Part shown: positions 40,515 through 52,121 of the stretch, one piece after another
Layout of the letters: each line of letters opens with the position of its first letter
Position numbering within the stretch: the stretch's first letter is position 1
NCBI GenBank assembly: GCA_025667525.1
Contig: CM046877.1
Coordinates: 30,825,255-30,889,254 of the forward strand
DNA: 64,000 nt
Source: Glebionis coronaria
Taxonomy: Eukaryota; Streptophyta; Magnoliopsida; Asterales; Asteraceae
Direction: 5' to 3'
Made by a program: the position numbers and the translations under genes
Notes under the pieces: model-generated
Databases searched by the model: none
Seen by the model: only the letters and a program-made list of their open reading frames with translations
What the model was told of the DNA's origin: nothing

Positions 40515-43196
40515 AAAACTTTCATTAATTAATTCCCGACAAGCATTCAGTTATATTTAATACGTCACGACAAGTTATATGACACGAAGTATTAAATCAC
40601 AAATATATAAGACACGCAATTAAAAAATGAAATAAATAAGTAAATGAAACGGGCTCCATGTAACTAGTAAACTTTAAAAGACTAAGAAACTTTACAAGAC
40701 TTAACAGGCCCAAGACCTAGTCCACTAAATATAGTGAAAACAATACGTAGGTTTTATGTTTCCATTTACTAAAACACATAAAAACAACAAGAAACCCTAG
40801 TTGGTTCCACCAGCCGCCACACACATGACCACCACCGCAAAACGCCATCACAACCATAGCCATCATGCTGCAGTCGTGGGTATATGGGTGTTGGCCGCGG
40901 TTAACAGCCCATAGGGGTGGTCGAATTGTTCGATCATTTGTCATTAACCATGAGGATGTTCGGGTGATTTATTTTGGGTTACATCAGCCCGCTTATGGGG
41001 TGTTCATATATGGGTTCACCATCAGCAATGGTGTGTTGGTTTCAGGGTAAAGATGACACAGGAGTGTGCGTTTGTTTATGGCAGCAGTACGACATGGTAC
41101 ATTGGTTTATCAGAGCATAGGGGTTGGTTCGCTGTTTACGACCAGTAGGGGGTGTTTGGGTTATCGTGGGCAACAAGTATGTTGGTTTAGCACAATACAA
41201 ACAGTGGGGATGCGTTCAGCTCAGTAGCACCAGCAGTAGGGAGTGTTCGGTTCAGCAACACCAACAGTAGCCGCGTTTGGTTCAGCAGCATAGTAGTAAG
41301 GTGCGTTTGGGTCTGCAGACAGGCGCATAAGGAGCGTTTGGGTCTGCAGACACGTGCATAAGGAGCGTTTGGGTCTACAGACAGTCGTATAAGGGGCATT
41401 TGGGGCTGCTGGCAGGCGTATGAGATGCTTTTGGGCCTGCTGACAGTATATAGGGGCGTTTGGGGCTGCTGGCGGGCGTATAAGATGCGTTTGGGCCTGA
41501 TGACAGTATTTAAGGGGCGTTTGGGGCTGCTGGCAGGCGTATAAGGGGCGTTTAGGACTGGTGTTAATGATGAGGGTGCGTTTGGTTGCTGATCTATTGC
41601 TTTGAGGTGCATTTCGGCTTTTGACAGAAATAAGCATAAGGTAAACTTGCCACTGATTCCTTAACATTTGCCACCGGTTGTCCTAAATCTGTCACCGTTA
41701 GTTTAAACTAACCACTGTTTCCTCAATTTGACTGTCAGCTTAATATAGCCACTGTTTTCTTAAAGGTAGCCACTGTTAGCGTTGGTTAGCTACTGTTGTT
41801 ATAAGAAGGACGCTTTTAGTAAATTTTGAATATAAATATTATGTTTTCCAATGGGAAACATGTTTTGGATCAAGATTAATAGCTAATATATTTTAAACTC
41901 ACTAATTATGGAAACTTTATAATTTTGGAAACTTACTATTTTTTTAGAAAGTTAATTATTACCATACAACAAGTATAATAACACATGAAATACGTGAAGT
42001 GCATTAATCAAAAATACGTAAAAACAGTTAGAATTACATGAGGATACACGAAACAGTAAAACAAGACCAGAACATGTAAAACGAGTTAAGATCAATAATT
42101 ACCAGTAAAAGTATACAGAAATCAGACAGCTCATCCACGTCCTTTATTCATGTAGTTCACGTGAAGTCGAAGTAGGTTTTCCGTCTGTTCATCTTCTGGA
42201 CACAAGGTACGGATTTTTCGTCCTTTCAGTAAGGACTTACTTTGTATGCATGACTAAGATTCCCCGTTTGCAGCCAAATGTTTTCCCTAGTATATGTTAT
42301 AAATTATCAGAAATTATTTTAATAATTAAGATATTGCTTGAGCCTTATATATAAGCGACCAGTTAGTTGTACTAGTTAGGGAGGTACCGTAACCATGACA
42401 CGTGAGACACCGGTGTCATGACTCACCTATAGGAGATTGATATCCTACAACGTCCCATTCAGCTCAGCTTGGCCATTTTATCAGTATTATTAGTGGGGCG
42501 TATGGATACATCCTAGGCTATCAGTTTATAGTTTATCAGGTGAATGTGGTGTGTGCTCTACATCCTTCACATTGGAGCTGATCCCTCTACCCAACACATT
42601 ATTTAGAGGTCACCCCTCTACAACATGACGAGGCCACCCCTCCATTTATTCATGCAGAAGTTGTTATAGCACATGACCTATATAAGCTATTGGCAATTAA
42701 AATACAGTAAATGCATGTTTTTAGATTTAACAAATAACAGTTCAACTTTATTATTTATAAATCAGACTTTTCAGATTATACACAGATTTCTGCTGCAACT
42801 TTACTTATCAGTCTTACAGCTTCAGTATTTTATCATTTGCTTCATTTCAGTATTTCTTATCATGCTTTATATCCGTTCACTGGACGTTATGCTCAGAAGT
42901 AGTTACTTTCATGTTCTAATGGCAGGTACACCAGGAAGCTCTTAGGATTTTGAGAGTATGTGCATTGGATGGAAGCTATCCAGACTTCTTACTTTATGCA
43001 CTTCTTACATTATTCTGTTTTTTACATGGTTTAGTCCTTTCCTTTAGTATTTTACTTTTCATGTTTTGAGCTTATGTTTAGATTACCGATGTTTGATTCC
43101 GGTATTTCCTTTATGGTCAGTTAATGTTCTAGGACATTTATCTTATGCTTGCCATAAATACACATAACGGTCCACTTATCCAAGTGGGGTGCTACA

Positions 43197-43389
43197 ATTT
43201 TTTAGGTTTTCCATCAACTATAATAGTCTCATTCTTGTTATGAGTATCTTCATGGGAAATGACTTCCCATATATCCTAGTTGTACATCTACACAAACTGA
43301 GTGAATTTGAACTTCCATTCTTCAAGCTCTCCTTGTTTGAAGACTGGAACCTTGTTCATTGTGTTTGGTTGTGCATATTCTGAAACCAT
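43197..43389 (-). pseudogene. gag: E3 gag, N-terminal part
   Basis: Starts ATG 43389 with a copia Gag N-terminus (VPVFKQGELEEWKFKFTQFV), two in-frame TAG codons, then DIWEVISHED. Its end joins in frame to 19944 when G1 is removed. Confidence 0.75.
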
Positions 43390-43444
43390 CTATTTTGTTA
43401 AAAAGAGTTATTTAGTAATCTTCAAGATCAAAGTTTCTCAACAA

Positions 43445-43456
43445 GCTATGATACCA
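43445..43456 (-). other. E3 primer binding site, one mismatch
   Basis: Sense TGGTATCATAGC; the G of CAGAGC has changed. Confidence 0.8.
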
Positions 43457-43458
43457 CT

Positions 43459-43951
43459 TGTTGATCTCTTTTTACCATTTGAGTCTAGCTTGTAGACTTA
43501 GACTAAACATAATTTTTTTTTATATAGCCTTAGTAGAAACTTTGAGATGATATCAAAGAGTATGCAGAATCTACTATTTGATATTATGCGATTGTTTGTA
43601 TGATGTGTTACGGAACTACACAAAGAACATATACCAAACGCTTCAAGGAGTTACATAGAAGAGATATATCTAAACCTAACCCTAATCTTTTTATAATGCA
43701 AGGCGTCATTTATAAGATAAAGATCTGGGTGAATAATTTAAACTTTAGAGATATACACACAATATCTTTTATACATATCATACACGTCTTTAGTTTTTAT
43801 CCTCTAAGCAACATTAACATCTCTGACAACATTAAACTATCTTATCTATATTTTGTCCAGACACTACCAACATTAAGCTATAACTACTAGTATCAATAAA
43901 AATTAATATTGGTAACAAATAATATAACTAACACTAATTTTATTCCTAACA
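43459..43951 (-). repeat. E3 5' LTR
   Basis: 493 bp, ends TGTTGATCTC and TATTCCTAACA, the same family as E1 and E2. Three CAACATTAA words lie in U3 at 43806-43875. Confidence 0.8.
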
Positions 43952-44924
43952 ATACGTGGGCCTAAGGGATCACACATTTAAATATTTCGACTACTCTTTA
44001 TTCATATATAATATAATATATATGTATATTTATCGTGTATACTTAATTTACCACTAACAAATATTTAATGGTAGTTAGTTAAAAGTAACAAGGTTTAACT
44101 AAGGACTAACTAGAAAGGCTTTAAGACTTTGAGGTAATTAGTGTAATTACCATATAATTTACTATAATTCAAAAAGTCAACAAAAAGGGGAAAAGACCCT
44201 TACGGTGGCCAGTTAGAAAAGGGGACAATAGGAGACAATCAAAAGATGTTGGTATCTAGAGAATAAGTCTTTAAACTTATCTTTATACTAAGCCTATAAA
44301 TACAAGAGGTTCCAGTCTTCATTTCTTGCACTTGAAACCCCTAGAAACCCTCTTTGTATCTCCATTTGGCTGTGTAATACAACAAGAAGGAACATGAAGA
44401 TCTTGTTCTCGGTCAAGTATTTTATAAGTGGTAAGAACCGAATGGTAGTTGATTGAAGTGTTGTGTGGATACACTTAGATAGATCATACATTTGATCTTG
44501 GGGTTTTGGAAACTTGGTAATATTGTGTAAGGTACATGTAGGTTTCTTGATTTGATGTTCTTGATCTTCACCTTGACTTGAATCAATAAGGTATATATTA
44601 TAGTTCTCTTTATGTTAATTATATTTACACATGCGATCATTTACTTCACTGCATTTCTCTCGATGTCTCAATATATATATGATATGTAATTGTTAAGCTC
44701 CAATATAAAGAACGTCTTTAAGATAGTGGACTGTCTCGCCACTAAAGAAATGGAAAAGGAGAACTCGTGTTTAATGCTTGTTCTAATTTTCTCTTCAAGA
44801 TCAAGCTAGCAATAGGCTTGAACGCATTCTAGCTGAGTCCACCACCACTTGAAATGGCCTCGCTACGAGTTTCCTTGCTTAATACTTCACATTAAGGATA
44901 ACTACTAAACTTCGAAACGACATT
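43952..44924. other. Unassigned flank of E3, possible old LTR
   Basis: No coding frame. A TATA-like box (CTATAAATA) on the plus strand near 44293 and its distance to the gag fragment downstream would fit an LTR plus leader of a gypsy element, but I find no partner LTR or clear ends. Confidence 0.4.
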
Positions 44925-45440
44925 TTGATGTTTCAACAACACCCTAGGGAAACTCTTTATGAATCATGGACTCGATTCAAGGACTTAATCTACAAGGTCC
45001 CTCATCATGGTATTGAACTGTGGCTCCAAATCCAAATATTTTATGACCATGTTTCTTTCCACCTTAAACACGACATCGATCATGCCGCCGATGGTAAACT
45101 TCATGGCAAGAGTGTCGAAGAGTTTAGGAAAATCATTGAGGATCTTGCCCTTTATGATAATGAATGCTAGAATGATCCAGGAGACTCCGCAAAGCCAATT
45201 AAGGTAATATCCTTGCCTGCGGATGCCTCTTGTGCACAAGAAATACGACTTATTGAGTTGGAATATCAAGTGAATTATATACTAAAACCAACTAAATCGC
45301 TAGAATCGAGCCGTTCTCGCCATCCCCAAGCGCATGCTCAAGTGGTATCTTCAAATCGACGAGCTTCCACCTCATATGACCAATCCAAAGCATACCTCCC
45401 ACTCATTTTGTTGGAAGGTGGTGCAGCCCAAAACTTTTGA
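44925..45440 (+). pseudogene. Gypsy gag fragment (Athila/Tat-like retrotransposon gag domain)
   Basis: The first 82 codons show the retrotrans_gag pattern: ETLYESWTRFKDLIYKVPHH, LWLQIQIFYDHV, then a helical stretch ending in VEEFRKIIEDLALYDNE. A stop at 45168 and a frame change follow; the rest to 45440 is a Gag-like tail. Isolated remnant; no pol follows. From 45441 to 45560 I see nothing but AT-rich flank. Confidence 0.7.
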
Positions 45441-45560
45441 ACATGACATGTTTTTTTTGTTTCGAGGCAAATAACGACATCAATCCCCTTTATTTAACAA
45501 CCTAGTCGCATACCTTTCTTGTTATTTTTAGTTTTAGGTTTTAATATTCATGATTTTTGT

Positions 45561-46140
45561 TGATGCAAAAGTTGGGTGATCCTTGCTAGACTCGAATTAG
45601 GCTTAATTCGGGTTGGCTGGGCTCCGGCTCCTGCACCAAGTAAATTATATGGTTGGGATCCTGCACACTAAACAACACGCGTTAGAATTACCGTGGGAAT
45701 GTTTCCCACGATTAGACTCCGGCGTGAGAGTAAGTATCGGTTTAGGGTTTATGAGAATCAAGTGAGTTGAGAGTATAGAACGTAATACCTTTGTGAAACC
45801 CTTGGGGGTTCCTTTTATAGGCAGTGAAACCCTAATGGGTTGTCACTGATGCTTCGGCCCCAAGGAAAGGATAAGCACCAGAATTAGATTGATTGTTATC
45901 TTCTAATTATGGTGAGTGAATATCCTCTTCTTTGGAGTGAATCATATTCAGAGATAGAATATGATTCTGTCTAACCCTGTACCGGTCATGCCGGGTCGTG
46001 GGTCACACACATGTGTGCGGTTACTGTTCATCCAAGCCCATAAGCTCAAATGACATTATTCCCACCCATCTGTGATGGGCCGGATACGGGTAGTACCCGT
46101 GGGCCGGGTTCATGACCCGGCTGGGGACTATACGTCATCA
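45561..46140 (-). repeat. T1 3' LTR
   Basis: 580 bp, ends set from TGATG/CATCA and the adjacent purine tract; partner LTR off window. Sense TATA box TATAAAAG at 45812-45819. Confidence 0.7.
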
Positions 46141-46153
46141 TGTCCCCCCAGTC
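46141..46153 (-). other. T1 polypurine tract
   Basis: Sense GACTGGGGGGACA directly before the LTR. Confidence 0.75.
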
Positions 46154-46257
46154 TAGTTGTTACAGCCATAGGTGTAACCTCTAGACTATCAAGATGCTCC
46201 CTGGACGTACCAAGAAAAATAGGGAATGATAATTTGTCCAAGAATTTGTTTCGGCCG

Positions 46258-46580
46258 CACGTGGCAACCTGATTTAGGAATTTATTCCATGATTATCTCA
46301 GCCGCACGTGACGACCGAGACAAATTAAATGCAGCATTGAATTTGGGTCTTACGTAAGAGCCGCATATCCCGACATAAACAACTGTTCACCTGCCACTTT
46401 GACTGACAAAGTGCAAACAGTCAGAACCTCGAGCAGCGTAATCGTCTGAGTCAGAAGTGACCCGTGGGTCCCACCTGACGTTTCACTTGCCACTTGCACC
46501 CTAACCACATGATCAAGAATAGTGGCAAACACGTGTCACGCATCCAACAGACCATGACCCACGAGGCAACCCTATAAATA
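46258..46580 (+). promoter_or_regulatory. Putative promoter of the T1 antisense gene (three G-boxes and TATA)
   Basis: CACGTG at 46258-46263, 46305-46310 (both inside GCCGCACGTG) and 46530-46535, then CCTATAAATA (TATA 46573-46580). About 143 nt separate TATA and the ATG at 46723. All on the strand opposite to pol. Confidence 0.65.
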
Positions 46581-48700
46581 AGCCACCCCTACGGCTGTGT
46601 GAAACACACAGTTCTTATCTCCATTTCTGCCATTAAAGCTTTTCTTCTTAGCTTCACTTAATCACGCACGGATCCCTTCCTCCGCAGGTTAGAATACCAC
46701 GTCCTTACCTTTTTATTCAGTAATGGCCCAAAGAAACAACCCCACAATTTGATCCGTGCTTAATGTAATGACCCAGGAGCAACTATATCACTTTTGTACC
46801 AATTATTTCATCCCTACCAACCTACACCCCTCACTTCCTGGCGCCGGAGACCTCATCACTGAGGCTCCGCAGGGAAAATTGGCCTATACACACGCCTTTT
46901 TGATGCGGCCAACTAACGCACTCCGTTTACCCGTTTCCTTATAGATCTATTAGAATATTATGATGTACACATTAGTCAGCTTCACTGTATAGGCGCATGT
47001 AGGATAAGTCAATTCGAGATTCTTTGCTGTGCTAGAAGAATCCCCCCAACCGTAGAACTATTCCGGTTATTTTACACCCCCAGCATAGTAAATGGTTGGT
47101 TATCTTTTAAGAAACGATCTCCCAACAGCCCCCCAGTCTCATAATAAGCCCATGGACTCATTGAAAAACTGGTACGACCACTACTTTTTCATTGACTCGA
47201 TAGTGTGGCCGGCCGATTATGCCTTCAAACATAGGTTATCCCACGACCCCTTGCCGCATGTTAGTACATATAACCCCCAACACTCCCGAGAACTAGATCT
47301 GAACAGGACAGGATTCCATAGAAACCTCCCTGAAGCATTTTTATGTTTGCTAGGGATTAGCCGCAACTATTTCGGCTCGTCCAACAGATATCCTGTGTTT
47401 TGGAGAAGGTAGGGTGAAGGTAGGTTAGCATCCGCATACCAAAAAGCGCACACAATTTATTCTGTAATGCCTAACATATTTTGTTTTTTGGCGCAGAAAT
47501 GAACTTCTTTGGACTCCTACGTCAAGGCGACCCAAGGCTCGTACCAGAGGGATCCCGTCCCAGACGTGAAAACGAATTGCCCCTTTTTGAGCATACCCGA
47601 AATGTGACAATTGCTTTGGAGGCCGTGCCGGACCCCCACTCGAACGAAGAAGAAACAACTCTTATGAGAACTCCCGTCGAATTCAGCAACGAGGATGGTG
47701 ATAATAGGATGCTCGAAGGAGGAGCCAGACCCTCCTCGCCGCCTAAGACTGCCACTCCCGCACATGGGGAAGAGCAAGGAGACAATATCGAGAGGACCAC
47801 CTCCAGCCTTCGACAGATGTTGGGCGACGATGAGGAGGAGGTGCAACAAGTCAATGAGGAGGAAGATGAGGAAGCTGAAAGAGAAGTTGATGAGGACGTT
47901 GAAGAAGCAACAGCTCAGCCCGTCGCTAAGCGTACCCGCAAAAAAAACAAGAGGGTAAGAAGAGTTGCTCCGGCCGAGGTTGGCGAACATAATGCCTCCG
48001 CCAAGAAACTTAGAGAGGATCACCCCTTATATCAATCTGTTGGGAGCACCACCCAGGCCTCCGAAATGGTCCGGGCTGCATACGTCGATCCAATTACTCA
48101 GATTCCCCCGACTGCATTAGAACTAGCAGGAAATAATATGTAAGGCTTCATCTTGCTAAGTAAGAGCCACAAATTTTCTTTAATCAATACTTGATATGTA
48201 TCCAAATGCTTGCTTTGCAGGAATGAACAAACTGGTGCCGTGCCTCCACCTGATGCCCAAATGGAGAAGGGAAAAGAGAAGGAAGTGGAGAAAGACCCTA
48301 TGCTTCATACGGCCTTCACGAGATCCGGTCCTGTATTCGAAGAGGGTACTCCCACAGCCTCCCAAGACCTCCCAACCTCCCCCCCCCCCCTTAATCATTC
48401 AACCCTGTTTGGAATATTACCACTGCGTCACGAATGAGGGAAGCCGAGGAATGCCGAGAGTACCTCAATAACTGTATTCCACCAGGCTTGGTACGAGAAG
48501 TGAATGCACTAAGCCATGCTGACCTGGCGGATGAGTACAACGGCGCCTTGGTTCATCAAATGGCAATGGGCACCTCAATGAGAGTAAGATTCGAAGCCGC
48601 GCTTGGGCATGTGGAGTCCCTCATGAGGAAAGTTGGACGGAGGGAAAGGATGATCGAGGAGAATGAAGCTCAAATTGCTGCCCTCCAGTCCCAACTTTCT

Positions 48701-51661
48701 TGTAAAACCCGCATGCTTTTACCATGAATAGTGCCCTTAAGATCGTACGTCCTAGATTAAAACTTACCCTATTTAGTATTGATCACATTCATGTGCTAAT
48801 AATCAAGCAAGTGCATACGTGTATGACATGATAAGTATCGATTACGTACGAACTCATGATAAACAGTTAATAGATATTTCACGTGAACATAATTAAATCA
48901 TGATCACCATTTTAAAACACGAACTAAAATAATTACGTAAGTACTTAATTACGAGCGTTAAGAATACGATAAACTACATGATAAAATAAACAGAAACACT
49001 TTAAACACGAACACGTTTAACCACGAACGAACACGAAACATCGGGACACGAGAAAAGGTACGGGTACCCCATGTGGGGCCCCCATACCCACGGCACACAT
49101 AACCATAATGGGCTTAGCCCATTGACTTTTACATGAAAGGGGGGTTATGGTAACTTTTCATTTCATTTTTACATTTCATGAAAAATAAGCATTTAACCTA
49201 AAAAAGTTTTCTCTCCTCCTCCTTGGTCTCTCTTTGTGCCGCTACCCCTAAGACCACCAAAGGTGGTTGTTGATTGATCTTGATCACAAAAATCATTGCT
49301 ATAAACCGTGTTTGTTCATCCTCTTTCAAGCTACGTATTGGTATATCATTCTAAACCTTTCTTTTTAATTCTTTTAAATCTTTGATTATTTTCAAGAACA
49401 TGTTATTAATATTCTTATTAAAACATGATAATTAAACATTGATCTAACATGTTTTGGGGTAAATTAAAATCAAAGGATGATATAAGAGGGTGTTTGTTTT
49501 GGCCGCCTAGTATAACCAACCCGAGGGGGGGTTCGGTTTGCTTTTGCCGCCACCACCAAGACCATTTTGGTCTTGGTTGGTGCATGTGGGACCCACGGCA
49601 GCAAGGGGACACAAGTACCCCGAGTTGGCTCGGGGTACGGTGTCGAGTTCATGCCCGATTCATGGTTCGTTGGTTAAATCATGATTTATGCTACATGTTA
49701 AAATTTATGAATTATGAACTTAGGATATAAATTAATTAATAACATGAGATATTAATTAAACCATGACTTAGGTTATTTTAATTATTAATTTAGCATGATA
49801 TTAATTTAACCTAAGTATTTTATGTTATAAGTTATAATTAATTAATTATTTAAAACATGCCTATAATTAATTAATTTAGACATGACTTAGGTTATGTTAT
49901 TAATGCATAATAATACATATTTTAACCTAAGTAATTTATTACATTTTAATTAAAACATGTTATACTTTAATTAAAATGCTTAACCTATAGTTTAATTAAA
50001 TACATGAAATAATAATTAAACTATACACTATATCATATGACTTAAGAAATAAGCTTATAAACACTTAGACTTATATGTTAGCTTATGTAACCAGCTTAAT
50101 TCTAATTATGGAAACCTCTATTTATAGAAACTTAATTAAATAAGGCAACTAATCTATTAATGGAAACCTTCTATATATGGAAATCTATCTATTTCAGGCA
50201 GCTAATCTAATCATGGAAACCTTCTATATATGGAAACTTATTTAATTAAGGCAGCTGATCTATTTTTAGAAACTAATCTATTTTAAGCAGTAAATTCTAT
50301 TTTTGGAAACTTTCTATTTTTGGAAACTTTCTATTTTTGGAAACTTTCTATTTTGGTAACTTTCTATTTTTGGAAACTTTCTATTTTTGGAAACTTTCTA
50401 TTTTTGGAAACCTGCTATTTTGGAAAGTTACTTATTATTACACAGTAAGTATAATAATACATGAAATACCAGTAATACTTAATCAGATTAATCAGAATAC
50501 AAGACAAACACAGTTTAAGGCTCTAAACAGTAAACCATGACCTAAAACATACAAAGTAAGCTAAGATGAGACATAAAACCCAGTACGTAATCAGTAATTC
50601 GATACTTATACACGTGTGTATTCATGTAGCGTTAGTGATCCAGAGGTAGGAGTCTTTCTTCCGTTCATTCACTGGACTTGAGGTACGGATTCCCGTCCTT
50701 TCAGTATGGACATTCTTTCCTTATTAGGATTTCCCCGTATGCAGCCAACTGTTTTCCCCAGTATTTGTTTTATTGTTTTGAACTGCTTATGTTTAATTAG
50801 CATAATCTATAGCCATATATAAGCATGACCAGTTTCACCTAGTTATGGAGGTACCATAACCATAACATTGGAGGCACCAATGTTATGACTTCCCCACGGC
50901 GGAGTGATTGCTCGTGGCGTCCCTTTCAGTTTTGGCCATATTATTATATCATGTGGGGTGTATGGGTGCATCCTAGTTACATGTTTTATTCAGTATTTCA
51001 TGGTGAATGTGGTGTGTGCCTTGCATCCTTCACAAGGAGTTGATCCCTCCTACCCAGACCAGTATATTAATTAGAGGCATCCCCTCTAATCAGCATGATG
51101 AGGTCACCCCTCCAAGTATTCATGCACGTGACCTTTTCATGACCTATATGGGCTATGGTATATTTATGTTAAAACAGTTTTCATAAGATAAACATAAGGC
51201 TTTTCAAACTATAAAACCAGTTTTCTTAATACTTAACTAGTTTACTCATAACTTAGTCTTCCGCTGTTATATGTTACATACTTATCCTATTTCATGCTAT
51301 TTTGTACATCCGTGCACTGAGCGTCTTGCTCAGCCGTTTTCCTTTTCATGTTCCCAAAACGGCAGGTACTCAGGGACGCTCGTAGATCTCAAACGTACGT
51401 GCATATGGATTGGAAGCTTTACTGTCTTTCTTTACTTTATGCATTTCCTTTACTTTAATACAGCTTGCAATGGACATTGTTTCGTCCTTTCCTTTTACAG
51501 TATTTATGTTTGTGTGTGATGAGCTCTACTTTGGGGTTACCGATGTTTGATTCCGGTATTTCCCTTTTATGGTCATATAATGCTTAGACATTTATCCTTG
51601 TATGCTTTGATGACACGCCATGATTATGCTTAAGATTCCATTTCCAAAATGGGGTGTTACA
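48701..51661 (+). repeat. G2 5' LTR
   Basis: 2961 bp, TGTAAAACCCGC to GGGGTGTTACA. A 17-bp tandem repeat (CTATTTTTGGAAACTTT) fills about 50305-50420; a TATA-like TATATAAG lies at 50816-50823. Confidence 0.92.
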
Positions 51662-51665
51662 ATTA

Positions 51666-51677
51666 TGGTATCAGAGC
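51666..51677 (+). other. G2 primer binding site (tRNA-iMet)
   Basis: TGGTATCAGAGC, four bases after the LTR. Confidence 0.9.
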
Positions 51678-51814
51678 CAAGGCTTCGACCTGTAGGCTCT
51701 CAAATATGACCTGTGATTAGTGGGTAGTCACTACGGTCTTCCTAGAACTGACAGTTGTTTTCAAGCATTCATCATTTTAAGCATACATATACATGTCATT
51801 GTTACAGGGTTTTT

Positions 51815-51952
51815 GACTAAGTAATGGTTGGTACAGGACTGACCCTATTTAGTCGCATGTGTTTTATCGAAACTTTTAGATTTGGGACCGACCCATAGGC
51901 GTCCCCTCGATATGTCTTTTGTTTTGAGTGAACTGACCAGAGGCGTTCACTC
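51815..51952 (+). promoter_or_regulatory. G2 leader hairpins matching those of G1
   Basis: 51884-51905: GGGAC / CGACCCATAGGC / GTCCC. 51926-51952: GAGTGAAC / TGACCAGAGGC / GTTCACTC. An outer pair GACTAAGTA (from 51815) and TATTTAGTC (51846-51854) matches G1 22968-23009. The loop is identical to G1 while the stems differ. Confidence 0.75.
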
Positions 51953-52121
51953 TCGAGCATCAAAAGTTTTCATAAAACTGCATCATGCATTCATACAAAA
52001 TTTTTCTTGCATAAAATTTTTCTCGTGAAATTTTTGGTATAAATTTTTTTTTTCATGTATATATATAATTTATATTTTAGGTTTCGAACTGTTAATCATA
52101 TGTTTTATGTTATACTGTCAG

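Larger units (their letters stand above)
19945..43196 (+). mobile_element. G1: degenerate Tekay-like Ty3/gypsy element with two nested insertions
   Basis: 5' LTR 19945-22799, primer site, hairpin leader, decayed gag-pol, polypurine tract and 3' LTR starting at 36825, interrupted by E5. E4 interrupts the internal region. Flanks are ATTTC (19940-19944) and ATTTT (43197-43201), an imperfect target duplication, and both flanks are E3 gag. LTRs are alignable throughout but show many differences, so it is older than G2. Confidence 0.85.
36825..43196 (+). repeat. G1 3' LTR, split by E5
   Basis: TGTAAGACCCCC at 36825 to GGTGCTACA at 43196; about 2.84 kb after removing E5 and one target copy. The minisatellite is at about 41280-41600. 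Matches the 5' LTR with many scattered differences. Confidence 0.85.

Noticed and set aside
47517..48023. 168-aa minus-strand frame opposite the acidic exon
   Set aside because: Shadow of the Glu/Asp-rich plus-strand exon, which gives Ser/Leu-rich codons on the other strand.
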